A DNA stretch of 64,000 bases from positions 62,001 through 126,000 of the forward strand of contig JBKBNU010000001.1 of assembly GCA_046294845.1 (NCBI GenBank), given 5' to 3'. The DNA comes from Micavibrio_C sp046294845 (lineage in GTDB: Bacteria > Pseudomonadota > Alphaproteobacteria > Micavibrionales > Micavibrionaceae). The first letter of the stretch is position 1. Each line of letters starts with the position of its first letter. The notes under the pieces are model-generated. The model saw only the letters and a list, made by a program, of their open reading frames with translations, was not told the DNA's origin and ran no database searches. Shown in pieces: positions 43,373 to 52,337 of this stretch. The translations under genes were made by a program, and so were the position numbers.

Positions 43373-44115
43373 ACCTGTTCCTGTTTTCTGAAGAACGGTG
43401 CCAATTCACGTTTCAATACAGCCACAGGCACTTCACTCACACCACTGATCGGAAGATCGGCCAGTTCAAACGGTCCGTATGAAATACGGATCAGGCGGTT
43501 TACGCGCAAACCGATTGCTTCCATCACATAACGGATTTCACGGTTTTTTCCTTCACTTAAAGAGACCGTCATCCATGTGTTATCACCACGCCCGCGATCA
43601 ACGCTCACATCGATCGGGCCGTAATTGACACCATTATAACTGATCCCTTCAGCAAGCTCTTCTAGGTCTCCCTCGGTCGGGCGGCCATAAGCCCTGACGC
43701 GGTAAGTCCTGACCCACCCCGTTGAGGGCAGTTCGAGATATCGTGAAAGCTCGCCATCATTGGTCAACAGCAATAAGCCTTCGGTATTCAAATCCAGTCG
43801 TCCGACACTGACCACACGCGGCAAATCATCAGGCAGATCATCGAAGACTGTTTCACGGCCCTGATCATCCTTGGCCGAGGTCACCAGCCCCGCAGGCTTA
43901 TGATAAAGAAACAGTCTGGTTTTCTCGGGACGGGGGATCGTCTGGCCATCGACCTGAATATCGTCATCAGACGCCGAGACCAGCGTGGCAGGCGTATCAA
44001 TAACCTTCCCGTTGACAGCTACCCGCCCTTCGGCGATCAGACGTTCGGCATCGCGCCGTGAACAGATACCGGCACGGGCAATAATTTTGGCTATTCTTTC
44101 TTTTTCCTTATGCAT
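43369..44115 (-). CDS. rluB: RsuA/RluB-family rRNA pseudouridine synthase
   Basis: 248-residue pseudouridine synthase with an N-terminal S4 RNA-binding domain (RIAKIIARAGICSRRDAERL) and a catalytic domain with VGRLDLNTEGLLLLTNDGEL, where Asp is the nucleophile. SEGKNREIRYVMEAIGLRV is a family C-terminal signature. RluB-like by the S4 start; RluE/RsuA assignment cannot be excluded, so the symbol is tentative. Divergent from tadA and coupled to rsmD. Confidence 0.88.
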   Translation of the reverse strand: MHKEKERIAKIIARAGICSRRDAERLIAEGRVAVNGKVIDTPATLVSASDDDIQVDGQTIPRPEKTRLFLYHKPAGLVTSAKDDQGRETVFDDLPDDLPRVVSVGRLDLNTEGLLLLTNDGELSRYLELPSTGWVRTYRVRAYGRPTEGDLEELAEGISYNGVNYGPIDVSVDRGRGDNTWMTVSLSEGKNREIRYVMEAIGLRVNRLIRISYGPFELADLPISGVSEVPVAVLKRELAPFFRKQEQV

Positions 44116-44193
44116 GCCTTCTTTTACCCTGAACTTGGCGCGAAGTCATTTTTTTCTTCGTGTCGTGCCGCCATCCGCGGTAAATATAAAGAC

Positions 44194-44652
44194 ATGAGCT
44201 TATCAGACAAAGATTATATGGCGCTGGCCCTAAAAGAAGCCCAAGACGCCGCCGCCCGTGATGAAGTGCCGATTGGCGCTATCCTTGTCCATAAGGCTAC
44301 GGGTACGATTTATAAGGGCGGAAACCAGACCATTGCCGATAAGGACCCGACAGCCCATGCAGAGATCGTGGCGATCCGTCAGGCCTGCGCCGCCGCCGGT
44401 GCGCAGCGTATCCCCGATTACGATCTTTATGTCACGCTGGAGCCTTGCGCGATGTGTGCCGCCGCCATCAGTTTTGCCCGTATTGACCGCGTCATCTTTG
44501 GAGCAAGCGATCCCAAAGGGGGCGGCATTCTTCATGGCGGACGTTTTTATGAGCAGCCCACATGTCACCATAAACCTGTTATCAGCTCGGGATTAATGGC
44601 CGATGATTGCGGGAAAATTTTAAAAGATTTCTTTGCAGGAAAGCGCGGATAA
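44194..44652 (+). CDS. tadA: tRNA-specific adenosine deaminase
   Basis: Deaminates A34 to inosine in tRNA-Arg(ACG). The 152-residue protein has the zinc/catalytic pair His55-Ala-Glu57 (TAHAEIVAI) and Cys85, Cys88 (LEPCAMCAAAI), then DPKGGGILHG. I chose ATG 44194 (MSLSDKDY), giving the usual length; frames starting earlier extend into the divergent promoter region. The next gene starts within 5 bp. Confidence 0.95.
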   Translation: MSLSDKDYMALALKEAQDAAARDEVPIGAILVHKATGTIYKGGNQTIADKDPTAHAEIVAIRQACAAAGAQRIPDYDLYVTLEPCAMCAAAISFARIDRVIFGASDPKGGGILHGGRFYEQPTCHHKPVISSGLMADDCGKILKDFFAGKRG

Positions 44653-44656
44653 ACGG

Positions 44657-45481
44657 ATGGCGGGAAAAATCCCGAAACAAAAAAACTCTTCTCCGCCGTT
44701 GATCAAAATCGCCCTGATCACGGATATCCATTACGGCTTTGACACAGGCGCACGCCTTGGCTCCAAAGCCCCACGTTTGATGAACGCCTTTAATAAGGCA
44801 GCCCAAGCCTATCAACCCGATTTTATCGTTGATATGGGTGACCGCGTTTCTGGGCGGAATGCGCGTCTTGACCATCATTACATGACAGCATTGCAAAAAC
44901 ATTTCCAAGGACTGAGCGCCCCCGTGCATCATCTGATCGGCAATCACGATGAGAAGCATCTAAGCCGCGCCAATAACGAGCATATCACGGGAAGCCCCAG
45001 CCATTCGTGGAGTATGGATCATGGTGACTTTCATTTCATTTTCTGGAATCCTGAAATTCAGCGCCACGGGACAGGATTATCCGCCACGCAAGGTGATCTG
45101 CACTGGCTGGAGAATGATCTGGCAAGCACAGAAAAGAAAACGGTTTTATTTTCTCATATCCCGTTCGATCACGAACCAAAGGAAGAAAACCCGCATGAAC
45201 ATATAGCCTTGCGCTTCCATCATGCGGACTCTCATGCTATTCGGAAAATTCTGGAAGATTCGGAGAAAGTCAAATTATGCCTGAGCGGTCATGTTCACCG
45301 TAATCACAAATCTGAAATTAACGGCATCCATTATATATCGCAGCAATCTTTGACTCAGACGTATAAAAAACTTTACCGTGTGCCTGCTGCCGCATGGGCA
45401 TGGCTTGAAATCCATGATGACCGGATTGTCCATCGCTTGCGCGGTAAAGTACAAAAGGATTATACGCTTGCCCTGTTATAG
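44657..45481 (+). CDS. calcineurin-like metallophosphoesterase
   Basis: 274-residue dinuclear-metal phosphoesterase. Motifs in order: ALITDIHYGF (DxH), VDMGDRVSG (GD), LIGNHDEKHL (GNHD/E), FSHIPFDH and LSGHVHRN (GHxH). No signal peptide, so cytosolic. The substrate is not predictable; 3',5'-cyclic nucleotides or nucleotide-sugar types share the fold. Start at ATG 44657, 4 bp after tadA; a TTG eight codons upstream would overlap tadA. It is convergent with the EAL gene with a 6-bp overlap. Confidence 0.87.
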   Translation: MAGKIPKQKNSSPPLIKIALITDIHYGFDTGARLGSKAPRLMNAFNKAAQAYQPDFIVDMGDRVSGRNARLDHHYMTALQKHFQGLSAPVHHLIGNHDEKHLSRANNEHITGSPSHSWSMDHGDFHFIFWNPEIQRHGTGLSATQGDLHWLENDLASTEKKTVLFSHIPFDHEPKEENPHEHIALRFHHADSHAIRKILEDSEKVKLCLSGHVHRNHKSEINGIHYISQQSLTQTYKKLYRVPAAAWAWLEIHDDRIVHRLRGKVQKDYTLALL

Positions 45482-46822
45482 ACGGGAACGCGCATAGGAA
45501 AGGGCATCATCGACGCTCATGGGTTTGCTGAAATAATAGCCCTGCCCCATCGTGCAGCCCAGACGGCGCAAAGTGTCAACATCGGTATCGCGTTCAATCC
45601 CCTCGGCAATCGTACCCAGATGGAATGTACCCGCCAGTGTGATAATCGCACTTACGATATCAAGTGTTTTTGCCCCCTCATCCAGTCGGGATACAAAGGA
45701 ACGGTCAATCTTTAAAGAATCAAGCGTAAAGCGGTGCAGATACCCCAAAGAAGAATAGCCTGTACCAAAGTCATCAAGAGCGATCGTAAAACCAATCTCT
45801 TTCAAACCCTTCAGAACTTCTTCCGCATGTTCCGGATCAATAATCAGTGCGCTCTCGGTAATCTCAAGTTTAATACGCTGCGGCAATACGTTATAGCGCT
45901 TCACCGTATCAGCGATTGATTTTACAATATCAACCGTACTGAAGTTGATGCCCGACATATTAACGCTGATGAATGTATCCTTGCCGCCAATTTCATCCAG
46001 TCTTGGCAAAACCTCACAAGCACGTTCCAACATCAGGCGATCCAGATGCTGCACGACATTGGTATGCTCGGCCACCGGAATGAATTGATCGGGTAAGACC
46101 AAACCTTTTTCAGGATGCTGCCAACGGATCAAGGCCTCAAAACCAATCACCTTGCCGCTCTCGAGATTCATGATCGGCTGCAGATAAGGGACAAACTGAC
46201 GCTTCTCAAGGCCGCGTCTTAATTCCTGCTCCAGCTTTAATTCCCGCAAGGCATTTTCTTTTTGCGCTTCGGTGTCATGAAGCTTCAAGGCATTATCGGA
46301 AAGTTGCCCATAGCGCTTAAGCTTATTTACAAATTTTTCAGTCTTGGTGTCCTGCTTCAGTGATTCAGGTAAATGAATGCGTGTCATGCGATAACGTTCG
46401 ATCAGCAAGCTGATCAGAAGAGTCACAATCGGGTCCAGACCATAAAGACGGTTTTGCAGGGCATCGCGTGGAATAATAAAAATTTCGCACTCACTGGCGG
46501 TGATGGCTGAGGCTGTGCGCGGCGTATCATCAACCAGCGCCATCTCGCCGAAAATTTCACCGGCACCAATATGGCAGAGCAATTTATCCTCGCCGCCTTC
46601 ATCATTGCCGAAAATACTGACATTGCCGCTATCGATCAGGTAGGCACACTGGCGGGCCTCCCCTTTACGAAAGAGTACTGTGTCCTTGGGGAATACATAA
46701 CGCTGGATCAATCCGGCACTGTCATGGGCCAGAAGTGAGTCATGAGAGTCGCTTAAGCGGGCTTTTGATTCAGAGGCGTTTTTCATGCGCAGGCATCCTG
46801 ATTCGTTACACAGGTTCATCAT
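45476..46822 (-). CDS. cyclic-nucleotide-binding domain + EAL c-di-GMP phosphodiesterase
   Basis: 448 residues: cNMP-binding domain (about 38-150, with the FGEMALVDDTPRTASAIT phosphate-binding cassette, Arg102), a helical linker (160-205), and an EAL domain (about 205-445). The catalytic EAL set is complete: Glu229 in GFEALIRW, Asn288, Glu320, DDFGTGYSS (350-358), Lys371, Glu407 and Gln427. It should hydrolyse c-di-GMP, probably gated by cAMP or another nucleotide. No GGDEF domain or membrane segment. Start: ATG at 46822, though ATG 46786 (MKNASES) with AGGAT upstream may be the true one. Confidence 0.92.
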   Translation of the reverse strand: MMNLCNESGCLRMKNASESKARLSDSHDSLLAHDSAGLIQRYVFPKDTVLFRKGEARQCAYLIDSGNVSIFGNDEGGEDKLLCHIGAGEIFGEMALVDDTPRTASAITASECEIFIIPRDALQNRLYGLDPIVTLLISLLIERYRMTRIHLPESLKQDTKTEKFVNKLKRYGQLSDNALKLHDTEAQKENALRELKLEQELRRGLEKRQFVPYLQPIMNLESGKVIGFEALIRWQHPEKGLVLPDQFIPVAEHTNVVQHLDRLMLERACEVLPRLDEIGGKDTFISVNMSGINFSTVDIVKSIADTVKRYNVLPQRIKLEITESALIIDPEHAEEVLKGLKEIGFTIALDDFGTGYSSLGYLHRFTLDSLKIDRSFVSRLDEGAKTLDIVSAIITLAGTFHLGTIAEGIERDTDVDTLRRLGCTMGQGYYFSKPMSVDDALSYARSRL

Positions 46823-46851
46823 GCGCCTAAATTCTTAATAGTAAATGGATA

Positions 46852-48168
46852 TCAGGCGGATAGTAATTTTCCAGAATCTTTTGTCCGGTCTTCATCCACG
46901 GCCCGCCAGCCAATATCGCGGCGGCAGAACCCGTCAGGCCAGTCAATTTTATCAACGGCCTCGTAGGCAGCGGCCTGCGCATCGGCTACAGTCTCGCCCA
47001 AGGCACAGACACCCAATACACGGCCACCGCGGGCGACCAGTTGACCTTCCCCGCCACGGGCCGTACCGGCATGAAAGACTTTGGTATCGGGTAGGCTATC
47101 AGCTTCCTTAATGTTATTGATGGGTGTCCCTTGCTCATAAGCACCCGGATAGCCTTTGGCAGCCATCACCACACAAAGGGCCGTTTCGGCGCGCCAGCCA
47201 AAACGCTCATCAGCACCCTTCAGGCGTCCCCAGGCAGCGGCATCCAGCAATTCAAGCAGATCGCCATCAAAGCGCATCATCAGGGTCTGACATTCAGGAT
47301 CGCCAAAGCGTGTGTTGAATTCCAGTAAAATAGGCTCACCCTTCACCAGCATGATGCCCGCAAAAAAAATGCCTTTGAAAGGACAACCCTCGGCCTTCAT
47401 CGCGGCCATTGTCGGCCTGATAATCCGGCTGTCGATCTTTTCACCCAATTCCTGATTCATCATATGGGCGGGTGAATAGGCCCCCATACCGCCTGTATTC
47501 GGACCAGTATCGCCATCACCTACGCGCTTGTGATCCTGTGCCGACGTTAATGGCAGCACATCACGGCCATCGGCAATGGCAAAGAAGCTCAGCTCTTCAC
47601 CATCAAGAAATTCTTCAATCACGACTTCTGCGCCGGCCTCGCCGAATTTCTGGTCTTGCAGCATATCGCGCACGGCAACTTCCGCTTCGGCAATACTTTG
47701 TGCCACGACCACACCTTTACCAGCGGCCAGACCATCGGCTTTCACCACAATCGGCGCACCATGCTGACGTATAAAAGCCAACGCCCTTTCAACATCGGTG
47801 AAGCGTTCATAGGCGGCTGTCGGAATATTGTATTTTTTACACAAATCTTTCATGAAAGATTTGGAACCTTCGAGACGGGCAGCAGATTTGGTTGGCCCGA
47901 ATGCACGAATACCCACATCATCAAGTGCATCGACCAAACCCATGACCAGCGGCACTTCCGGTCCAATTACCACAAGATCAACCTGATTATCGATACAGAA
48001 ATTTGTTAGAGCTTTAATATCTTCAACCGGAATGCCAATGCATTCAGCACACTCGGCAATCCCCGGATTCCCCGGTGCGCAATAAAGGGTATCGCATCGC
48101 TCCGATTGCGCCAGTTGCCATGCTAGAGAATGTTCACGGCCACCACTGCCGACCAGAAGAACTTTCAT
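46852..48168 (-). CDS. purD: phosphoribosylamine-glycine ligase
   Basis: Second step of purine synthesis: ATP-grasp ligase joining glycine to phosphoribosylamine. 438 residues, starting MKVLLVGSGGREHSLAWQL and with IVVKADGLAAGKGVVVA, EEFLDGEELSFFAIADG, GPNTGGMGAYSPA and LEFNTRFGDPECQ. Length is standard. It lies 30 bp beyond the start of the EAL gene on the same strand. FtsK is 102 bp upstream on the same strand. Confidence 0.97.
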   Translation of the reverse strand: MKVLLVGSGGREHSLAWQLAQSERCDTLYCAPGNPGIAECAECIGIPVEDIKALTNFCIDNQVDLVVIGPEVPLVMGLVDALDDVGIRAFGPTKSAARLEGSKSFMKDLCKKYNIPTAAYERFTDVERALAFIRQHGAPIVVKADGLAAGKGVVVAQSIAEAEVAVRDMLQDQKFGEAGAEVVIEEFLDGEELSFFAIADGRDVLPLTSAQDHKRVGDGDTGPNTGGMGAYSPAHMMNQELGEKIDSRIIRPTMAAMKAEGCPFKGIFFAGIMLVKGEPILLEFNTRFGDPECQTLMMRFDGDLLELLDAAAWGRLKGADERFGWRAETALCVVMAAKGYPGAYEQGTPINNIKEADSLPDTKVFHAGTARGGEGQLVARGGRVLGVCALGETVADAQAAAYEAVDKIDWPDGFCRRDIGWRAVDEDRTKDSGKLLSA

Positions 48169-48270
48169 ATCCCGACCCTTCCTTCCGCGTTTTTGTACAC
48201 TCGAAAGAATACATAAATCAGCGGTGAGTACAACCGCTTAAAAGTATAGGGATTCCGTAAACGTCCTAAA

Positions 48271-50790
48271 TCAGGCGTCCGAATAATCGCCAACCAATAC
48301 TTCTCTTTTGCCGACATGGTTCGCCGGACCGACGATCCCTTGGCGTTCCATCTCTTCAATAATACGGGCCGCGCGGTTGTAACCGATATTGAGGTAACGC
48401 TGAATAAAGCTGGTTGACGCTTTTTGGTGCTTGGCCACAACAGCGACCGCCTCATCCCACAGCTCGTCGACATGGCTACCGTCGCTGCCTTCGCCGCCAC
48501 CAAAGAGCGCATTCATCACTTCGCTTTCGCCGCCAAAGCCACCTTCAGTAATATCATCGATATAAGCAGGCTGACCTTGCTTCTTGAGGAAGGTTACAAC
48601 ACTTTCGACTTCTTCATCGGATACAAACGGACCATGAACACGGCCCAGACGTCCACCCGATGCCATATAAAGCATATCCCCCATACCGAGGAGCTGTTCA
48701 GCCCCGCTTTCACCCAGAATGGTGCGCGAGTCAATCTTTGAAGTTACCTGGAAAGAAATACGAGTCGGGAAGTTGGCCTTGATCACGCCTGTGATTACAT
48801 CGACGGATGGCCGTTGTGTTGCCATGATCAAATGGATACCGGCGGCACGGGCCTTCTGCGCAATACGCTGCACCGCGTTTTCAACATCCTTGCCCGCGAC
48901 CAGCATAAGATCGGCAAATTCATCGACCACAACCACGATGAACGGCAACTCAGTCATATCCATCGGCTGGTCTTCATAGACAGGTTTGCCGGTTTCGCCA
49001 TCAAAACCTGTCTGCACCTTGCGCATCAGCGTTTCACCTTTTTTACGGGCTTCGGCCAAGCGGGCATTATAACCATCAACGTTACGCACACCAAGCTTGG
49101 ACATGGCGCGGTACCGTTCTTCCATTTCATTCACAACCCATTTCAGGGCCACCACAGCCTTGCCGGGTTCTGTCACCACAGGGGAAAGCAAATGCGGGAT
49201 ATCATCATAAACAGAAAGTTCGATCATCTTCGGATCGATCATGATGAAGCGGCATTTTTCCGGCGGCAGGCGATAGAGCAGTGACAAGATCATCGTATTG
49301 ATCGCAACAGACTTACCCGAACCGGTTGTCCCCGCGACCAGCAAGTGCGGCATCCGCGCCAGATCTGCCACAACCGGCTGACCACCAATATCTTTACCCA
49401 AAATCAGTGGCAGTGATGCTCCGGTTTCACGCACCTCATCTTCTTCGAGCAATTGACGAAGCCAGACAGTCTGGCGGCGCTGGTTCGGCAATTCGATACC
49501 GATAACGTTACGGCCAGGGATAACAGCCGAACGCACAGAGATCGCAGCCATGCTGCGCGCGATATCATCGGAAAGACCTATCACACGCGATGTTTTAACA
49601 CCCGGTGCCGGTTCCAGTTCATACAAGGTCACAACCGGACCCGGATGGATACTGACAATTTCCCCTTCGACATTAAAGTCATTCAACACGCTTTGCAGCA
49701 TATCGGCATTCTTACGCAGACCATTTTGATCGGTCTCTGAACGCGAATCTGAAGCAGGGGGTTCCGTCAGCAGATCCGTCGATGGCAATTCCCATTCCCC
49801 TTCATCATCACTGAAAGACAGGCTGAATTGTTTGGGCTTACCTTTGGCTTTAGCTTTGGCCTTTTTGGCAGCAGAGAGTTTGATAGAGGGTTTGCTCTTA
49901 CGGGCTCTCAAGACCGGCGCTTCCTCTTCTTCCTCGTATTCCTCTTCCTCGCCAGAATCCTCCTCTTCCTCCTCGCATTCCTCTTCCTCGCCAGAATCCT
50001 CCTCTTCCTCATCCTCAAGGACGGGGGCACGGCGCTGACGCGGCGCAGGCTTACGCAAGGATTGTTTCACAGGACGATATTCAGGATCGTTATATTGACG
50101 TACCCATTCAAAAAACGACACAACACGCGCCGCCATCCATGAAGCAGCAGTTGAAACAAGAGTCCAACACAGATGAATTGTATTCGAGATTTCATCACGG
50201 CTGACAGCACTTGCGTACAAGAAGCTCGCAAACGCCAGAATCGCACCGATCACCGCCCATGTTATGTGAGCCGATAGCGGCAGCACCCCGGCGGTCGCAC
50301 CTGCCAGACTATCGAGCATCAATGTGCCGCCGCTACCACCAAGCCAAGGATGGGCAAGCCATTCACCGGCCGGAAGACGCGCAAAAGCTACAGCCGCACA
50401 CAAGGAAGAAATAATTGCCGCCGCCGCCCGCGCCCATAAGGGGCTAATCACATCACGGCGCCACAGACGAATACCCCACGCCACAAGAACCAGCGCAAAG
50501 ATCAAACCGCCTAAACCAATCGTCTGCAAAAACAAATCGGCACTATAAGCGCCCGGCAAGCCCATCAAATTGTCAAAGCCGTGCAGACTTGTATCGCGTG
50601 CCGTATTCCAGGAAGGATCGGTTGCACTGTATGTGGCAAAAGCGGTCAACAAACCGATACCGGCCAACCCCAGCGCCATGGCTGTTCCGTCAATCACACG
50701 GCGTGCCATAAAAGCCTGCACCCCTTCCGGCAGGAACGGTGCGGATTTCTTTTTACGTTTATTACGAACGGTCGTTGAATAACGGGGCAT
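48271..50790 (-). CDS. ftsK: DNA translocase FtsK
   Basis: Septal DNA pump coordinating chromosome segregation with division. 839 residues: four to five N-terminal membrane helices (about 27-200), a linker with Lys/Arg and very acidic blocks, the motor domain with Walker A LVAGTTGSGKSVAINTM, IMIDPKMIELSVYDDIPHLL and LPFIVVVVDEFADLM (Walker B), and a C-terminal gamma winged-helix (TSFIQRYLNIGYNRAARII) that reads KOPS sites. The acidic linker carries a 13-residue duplication. ATG at 50790 is used; a GTG three codons earlier is possible. It is divergent from the gene at 51121. Confidence 0.96.
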   Translation of the reverse strand: MPRYSTTVRNKRKKKSAPFLPEGVQAFMARRVIDGTAMALGLAGIGLLTAFATYSATDPSWNTARDTSLHGFDNLMGLPGAYSADLFLQTIGLGGLIFALVLVAWGIRLWRRDVISPLWARAAAAIISSLCAAVAFARLPAGEWLAHPWLGGSGGTLMLDSLAGATAGVLPLSAHITWAVIGAILAFASFLYASAVSRDEISNTIHLCWTLVSTAASWMAARVVSFFEWVRQYNDPEYRPVKQSLRKPAPRQRRAPVLEDEEEEDSGEEEECEEEEEDSGEEEEYEEEEEAPVLRARKSKPSIKLSAAKKAKAKAKGKPKQFSLSFSDDEGEWELPSTDLLTEPPASDSRSETDQNGLRKNADMLQSVLNDFNVEGEIVSIHPGPVVTLYELEPAPGVKTSRVIGLSDDIARSMAAISVRSAVIPGRNVIGIELPNQRRQTVWLRQLLEEDEVRETGASLPLILGKDIGGQPVVADLARMPHLLVAGTTGSGKSVAINTMILSLLYRLPPEKCRFIMIDPKMIELSVYDDIPHLLSPVVTEPGKAVVALKWVVNEMEERYRAMSKLGVRNVDGYNARLAEARKKGETLMRKVQTGFDGETGKPVYEDQPMDMTELPFIVVVVDEFADLMLVAGKDVENAVQRIAQKARAAGIHLIMATQRPSVDVITGVIKANFPTRISFQVTSKIDSRTILGESGAEQLLGMGDMLYMASGGRLGRVHGPFVSDEEVESVVTFLKKQGQPAYIDDITEGGFGGESEVMNALFGGGEGSDGSHVDELWDEAVAVVAKHQKASTSFIQRYLNIGYNRAARIIEEMERQGIVGPANHVGKREVLVGDYSDA
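49938..50010 (-). repeat. 34-bp direct repeat in the ftsK acidic linker
   Basis: 49938-49971 and 49977-50010 are identical over 34 bases (offset 39 bases, 13 codons) and encode the repeated Glu-rich EEDSGEEEE blocks of FtsK. The repeat keeps the reading frame. Recent duplication or slippage is likely, and the linker may vary in length between strains. Confidence 0.85.
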
Positions 50791-51030
50791 GGCAGGCACT
50801 CTGACGGCTGAAAGATTAAGAATATGAAAAATAAGAGCCTGTCAGGAACAACAGGCGAACGGAACCTTCAAATTTTACCCGTGATACTGTCATAACACAA
50901 GGAACTATAGGCCTTTGCCGCCTGAACTCACCCAAAGAGGCCGATAAATTTTACTTATTCTGAAAAATTAACTCTTTATTAACCTGTTTTAGCATTTACT
51001 TAACACCATGAGGTAAAACTGCGCCCGTCC
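50791..51030. other. divergent intergenic region ftsK / 51121 gene
   Basis: About 240 bases without a gene. The right part (50940-51005) is clearly AT-rich, with repeats of TTAAC-like sequence (ATTAACTCTTTATTAACC), and is the likely promoter zone for the plus-strand gene and, nearer 50800-50880, for ftsK. I cannot assign exact -10/-35 boxes with confidence. Confidence 0.45.
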
Positions 51031-51120
51031 GGGTTCAGGCATCCCCAAAGGGTAAGACTTCCGTACTGCGTAGACCGGTAACAATGCCTGCCTTAAGGCA
51101 GCCAGGGAGATTCAAGGGTT
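51031..51120 (+). promoter_or_regulatory. candidate structured RNA leader with alternative helices
   Basis: CAGGCAT (51036-51042) pairs perfectly with ATGCCTG (51084-51090), closing a region with two inner hairpins: CCC/GGG at 51044-51052, and CCGTAC (51061-51066) with GTA...CGG (51070-51078). The closing 3' strand overlaps a second hairpin, CTGCC-TTAA-GGCAG (51088-51101), which ends just before the GGGAG/AAGGG ribosome site. The two helices exclude each other, a riboswitch- or attenuator-like layout. It does not match a riboswitch consensus I know. Directly upstream of the ATG at 51121. Confidence 0.45.
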
Positions 51121-51513
51121 ATGAACAAACAGCATTTGAAAAAGCAAACGGATGAACATTACAGGCAGTCCTGGACACGTCATAGCAGCCAACCCCTGAC
51201 CCATATCGAATATAACGTCTATTCCTATAGCAACGATGACAGCCCCCGTGCGTGCTGGCAGAAATGCGGTACAAGTGACGAAGCACAGTCCGCTATTTCA
51301 CAAGCCAAGGATTTATTCCGCAGCGGCCAATATAAAAAGGTTGAAGTCAAACAGCGCTACTATGATAACCGCACCCGCCAGAACATTGATGAAACATGGC
51401 GCGTTTTTGAAAGGGCAAGCCCCTTTAAAAAGCCGACATCCGGTACAGTTGTAATAGCATCTTTGTTGGTCCTGCTAATAACAGCCGTAGGCTACATGGT
51501 CTTCTCGATTTAG
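51121..51513 (+). CDS. uncharacterised tail-anchored membrane protein, 130 aa
   Basis: Unrecognised. The soluble part (1-100) is rich in Tyr, Gln and Ser (IEYNVYSYSNDDSPRACWQK; KKVEVKQRYYDNRTRQNIDE), suggesting a small alpha/beta domain with two Cys (Cys45, Cys49: ACWQKCG). A single C-terminal helix (about 107-128, GTVVIASLLVLLITAVGYMV) anchors it, with the bulk in the cytosol. Start ATG follows a structured leader and AAGGG. Standing alone between ftsK and the Cache gene; no function proposed. Confidence 0.75.
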   Translation: MNKQHLKKQTDEHYRQSWTRHSSQPLTHIEYNVYSYSNDDSPRACWQKCGTSDEAQSAISQAKDLFRSGQYKKVEVKQRYYDNRTRQNIDETWRVFERASPFKKPTSGTVVIASLLVLLITAVGYMVFSI

Positions 51514-51711
51514 CGAGGAAATCCGCGCTTCATCACTTTTCTCTGATATTCACACCCCCTGCAGAGGATAGGGGTATATATCTTTAAGCGATGGATATCA
51601 TTCAGCTTTTCTTAATCGTCCCCACCCGATACTTAACGTATGATCCTGTAATGGCATTTCAAAACCATTTCTGATCACTAGCAAGTCGCACGACACTAAA
51701 TGGAGATACGT

Positions 51712-52263
51712 ATGAAAAAGCTTATTGCCTGTCTGGCTGTGGCCCTATTCCTGAACACACCCGCATATGCCTTTGATGAAGCCGCTGCCAAAGAACTGGC
51801 GACCTCTAAAATTGCTGCCTGGCTCAATACCCCGACAGTTGTTGATGCTGTAAAAGCCCAGAATGAAAAACATGCCGCCCTGGATGAAGCGGGCATCAAG
51901 GCTTTGGATGAGAGATGGAAGGGTGGCGATGCCAGCCTCGTTGATCCCGTTCTCGGCAATGATCTTTCCACTTACCTGAAGAAGGTTGTTGCCGATGGCG
52001 GTGGCCTCTACACCGAGATCTTCGTCATGGATAATAAGGGCCTGAATGTTGGCCAAAGTGATAAAACATCCGACTACTGGCAGGGTGATGAAGACAAATG
52101 GTCCAAGACATTCAGCGTCGGTGCAGATGCGGTTCATATCAGCGAAGTTGAATTCGATGAGTCAACGCAAACCTATCAGGTCCAATTAAGCTTGCCAGTC
52201 AATGACGGCGGCGCACCTGTGGGGGCGGTAACGATTGGCCTGAATGCAGAAATGCTGAAATAA
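51712..52263 (+). CDS. periplasmic Cache/PDC-type sensor domain protein
   Basis: 183 residues: signal peptide (KKLIACLAVALFLNTPAYA) and one PDC/Cache domain: YTEIFVMDNKGLNVGQSDKT, SDYWQGDEDKWSKTF, and the terminal GAPVGAVTIGLNAEML typical of Cache folds that sense small ligands. No membrane anchor or output domain. GGAGAT precedes the ATG at 51712. It is followed, after a hairpin terminator, by a chemoreceptor gene; it may bind ligand for it or act as a stand-alone periplasmic sensor. Known sister proteins occur next to kinases and chemoreceptors. Confidence 0.88.
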   Translation: MKKLIACLAVALFLNTPAYAFDEAAAKELATSKIAAWLNTPTVVDAVKAQNEKHAALDEAGIKALDERWKGGDASLVDPVLGNDLSTYLKKVVADGGGLYTEIFVMDNKGLNVGQSDKTSDYWQGDEDKWSKTFSVGADAVHISEVEFDESTQTYQVQLSLPVNDGGAPVGAVTIGLNAEMLK

Positions 52264-52270
52264 CAAACAA

Positions 52271-52307
52271 AGAGGCCGCTTATTGAATAATAGGCGGCCT
52301 TCTTCTT
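52271..52307 (+). terminator. hairpin between the Cache gene and the chemoreceptor gene
   Basis: AGGCCGC at 52273-52279 pairs with GCGGCCT at 52294-52300, followed by TTCTTCTT. Only 30 bases remain before the chemoreceptor ATG, too short for a full promoter, so partial read-through is likely and the pair is expressed unequally. Confidence 0.7.
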
Positions 52308-52337
52308 ATGTCCGTAATTAGAAAATAACGAGATAAC

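Noticed and set aside
51088..51101. CTGCCTTAAGGCAG palindrome as a transcription-factor site
   Set aside because: Better explained as one of two alternative RNA helices next to the ribosome site; kept under the leader entry.
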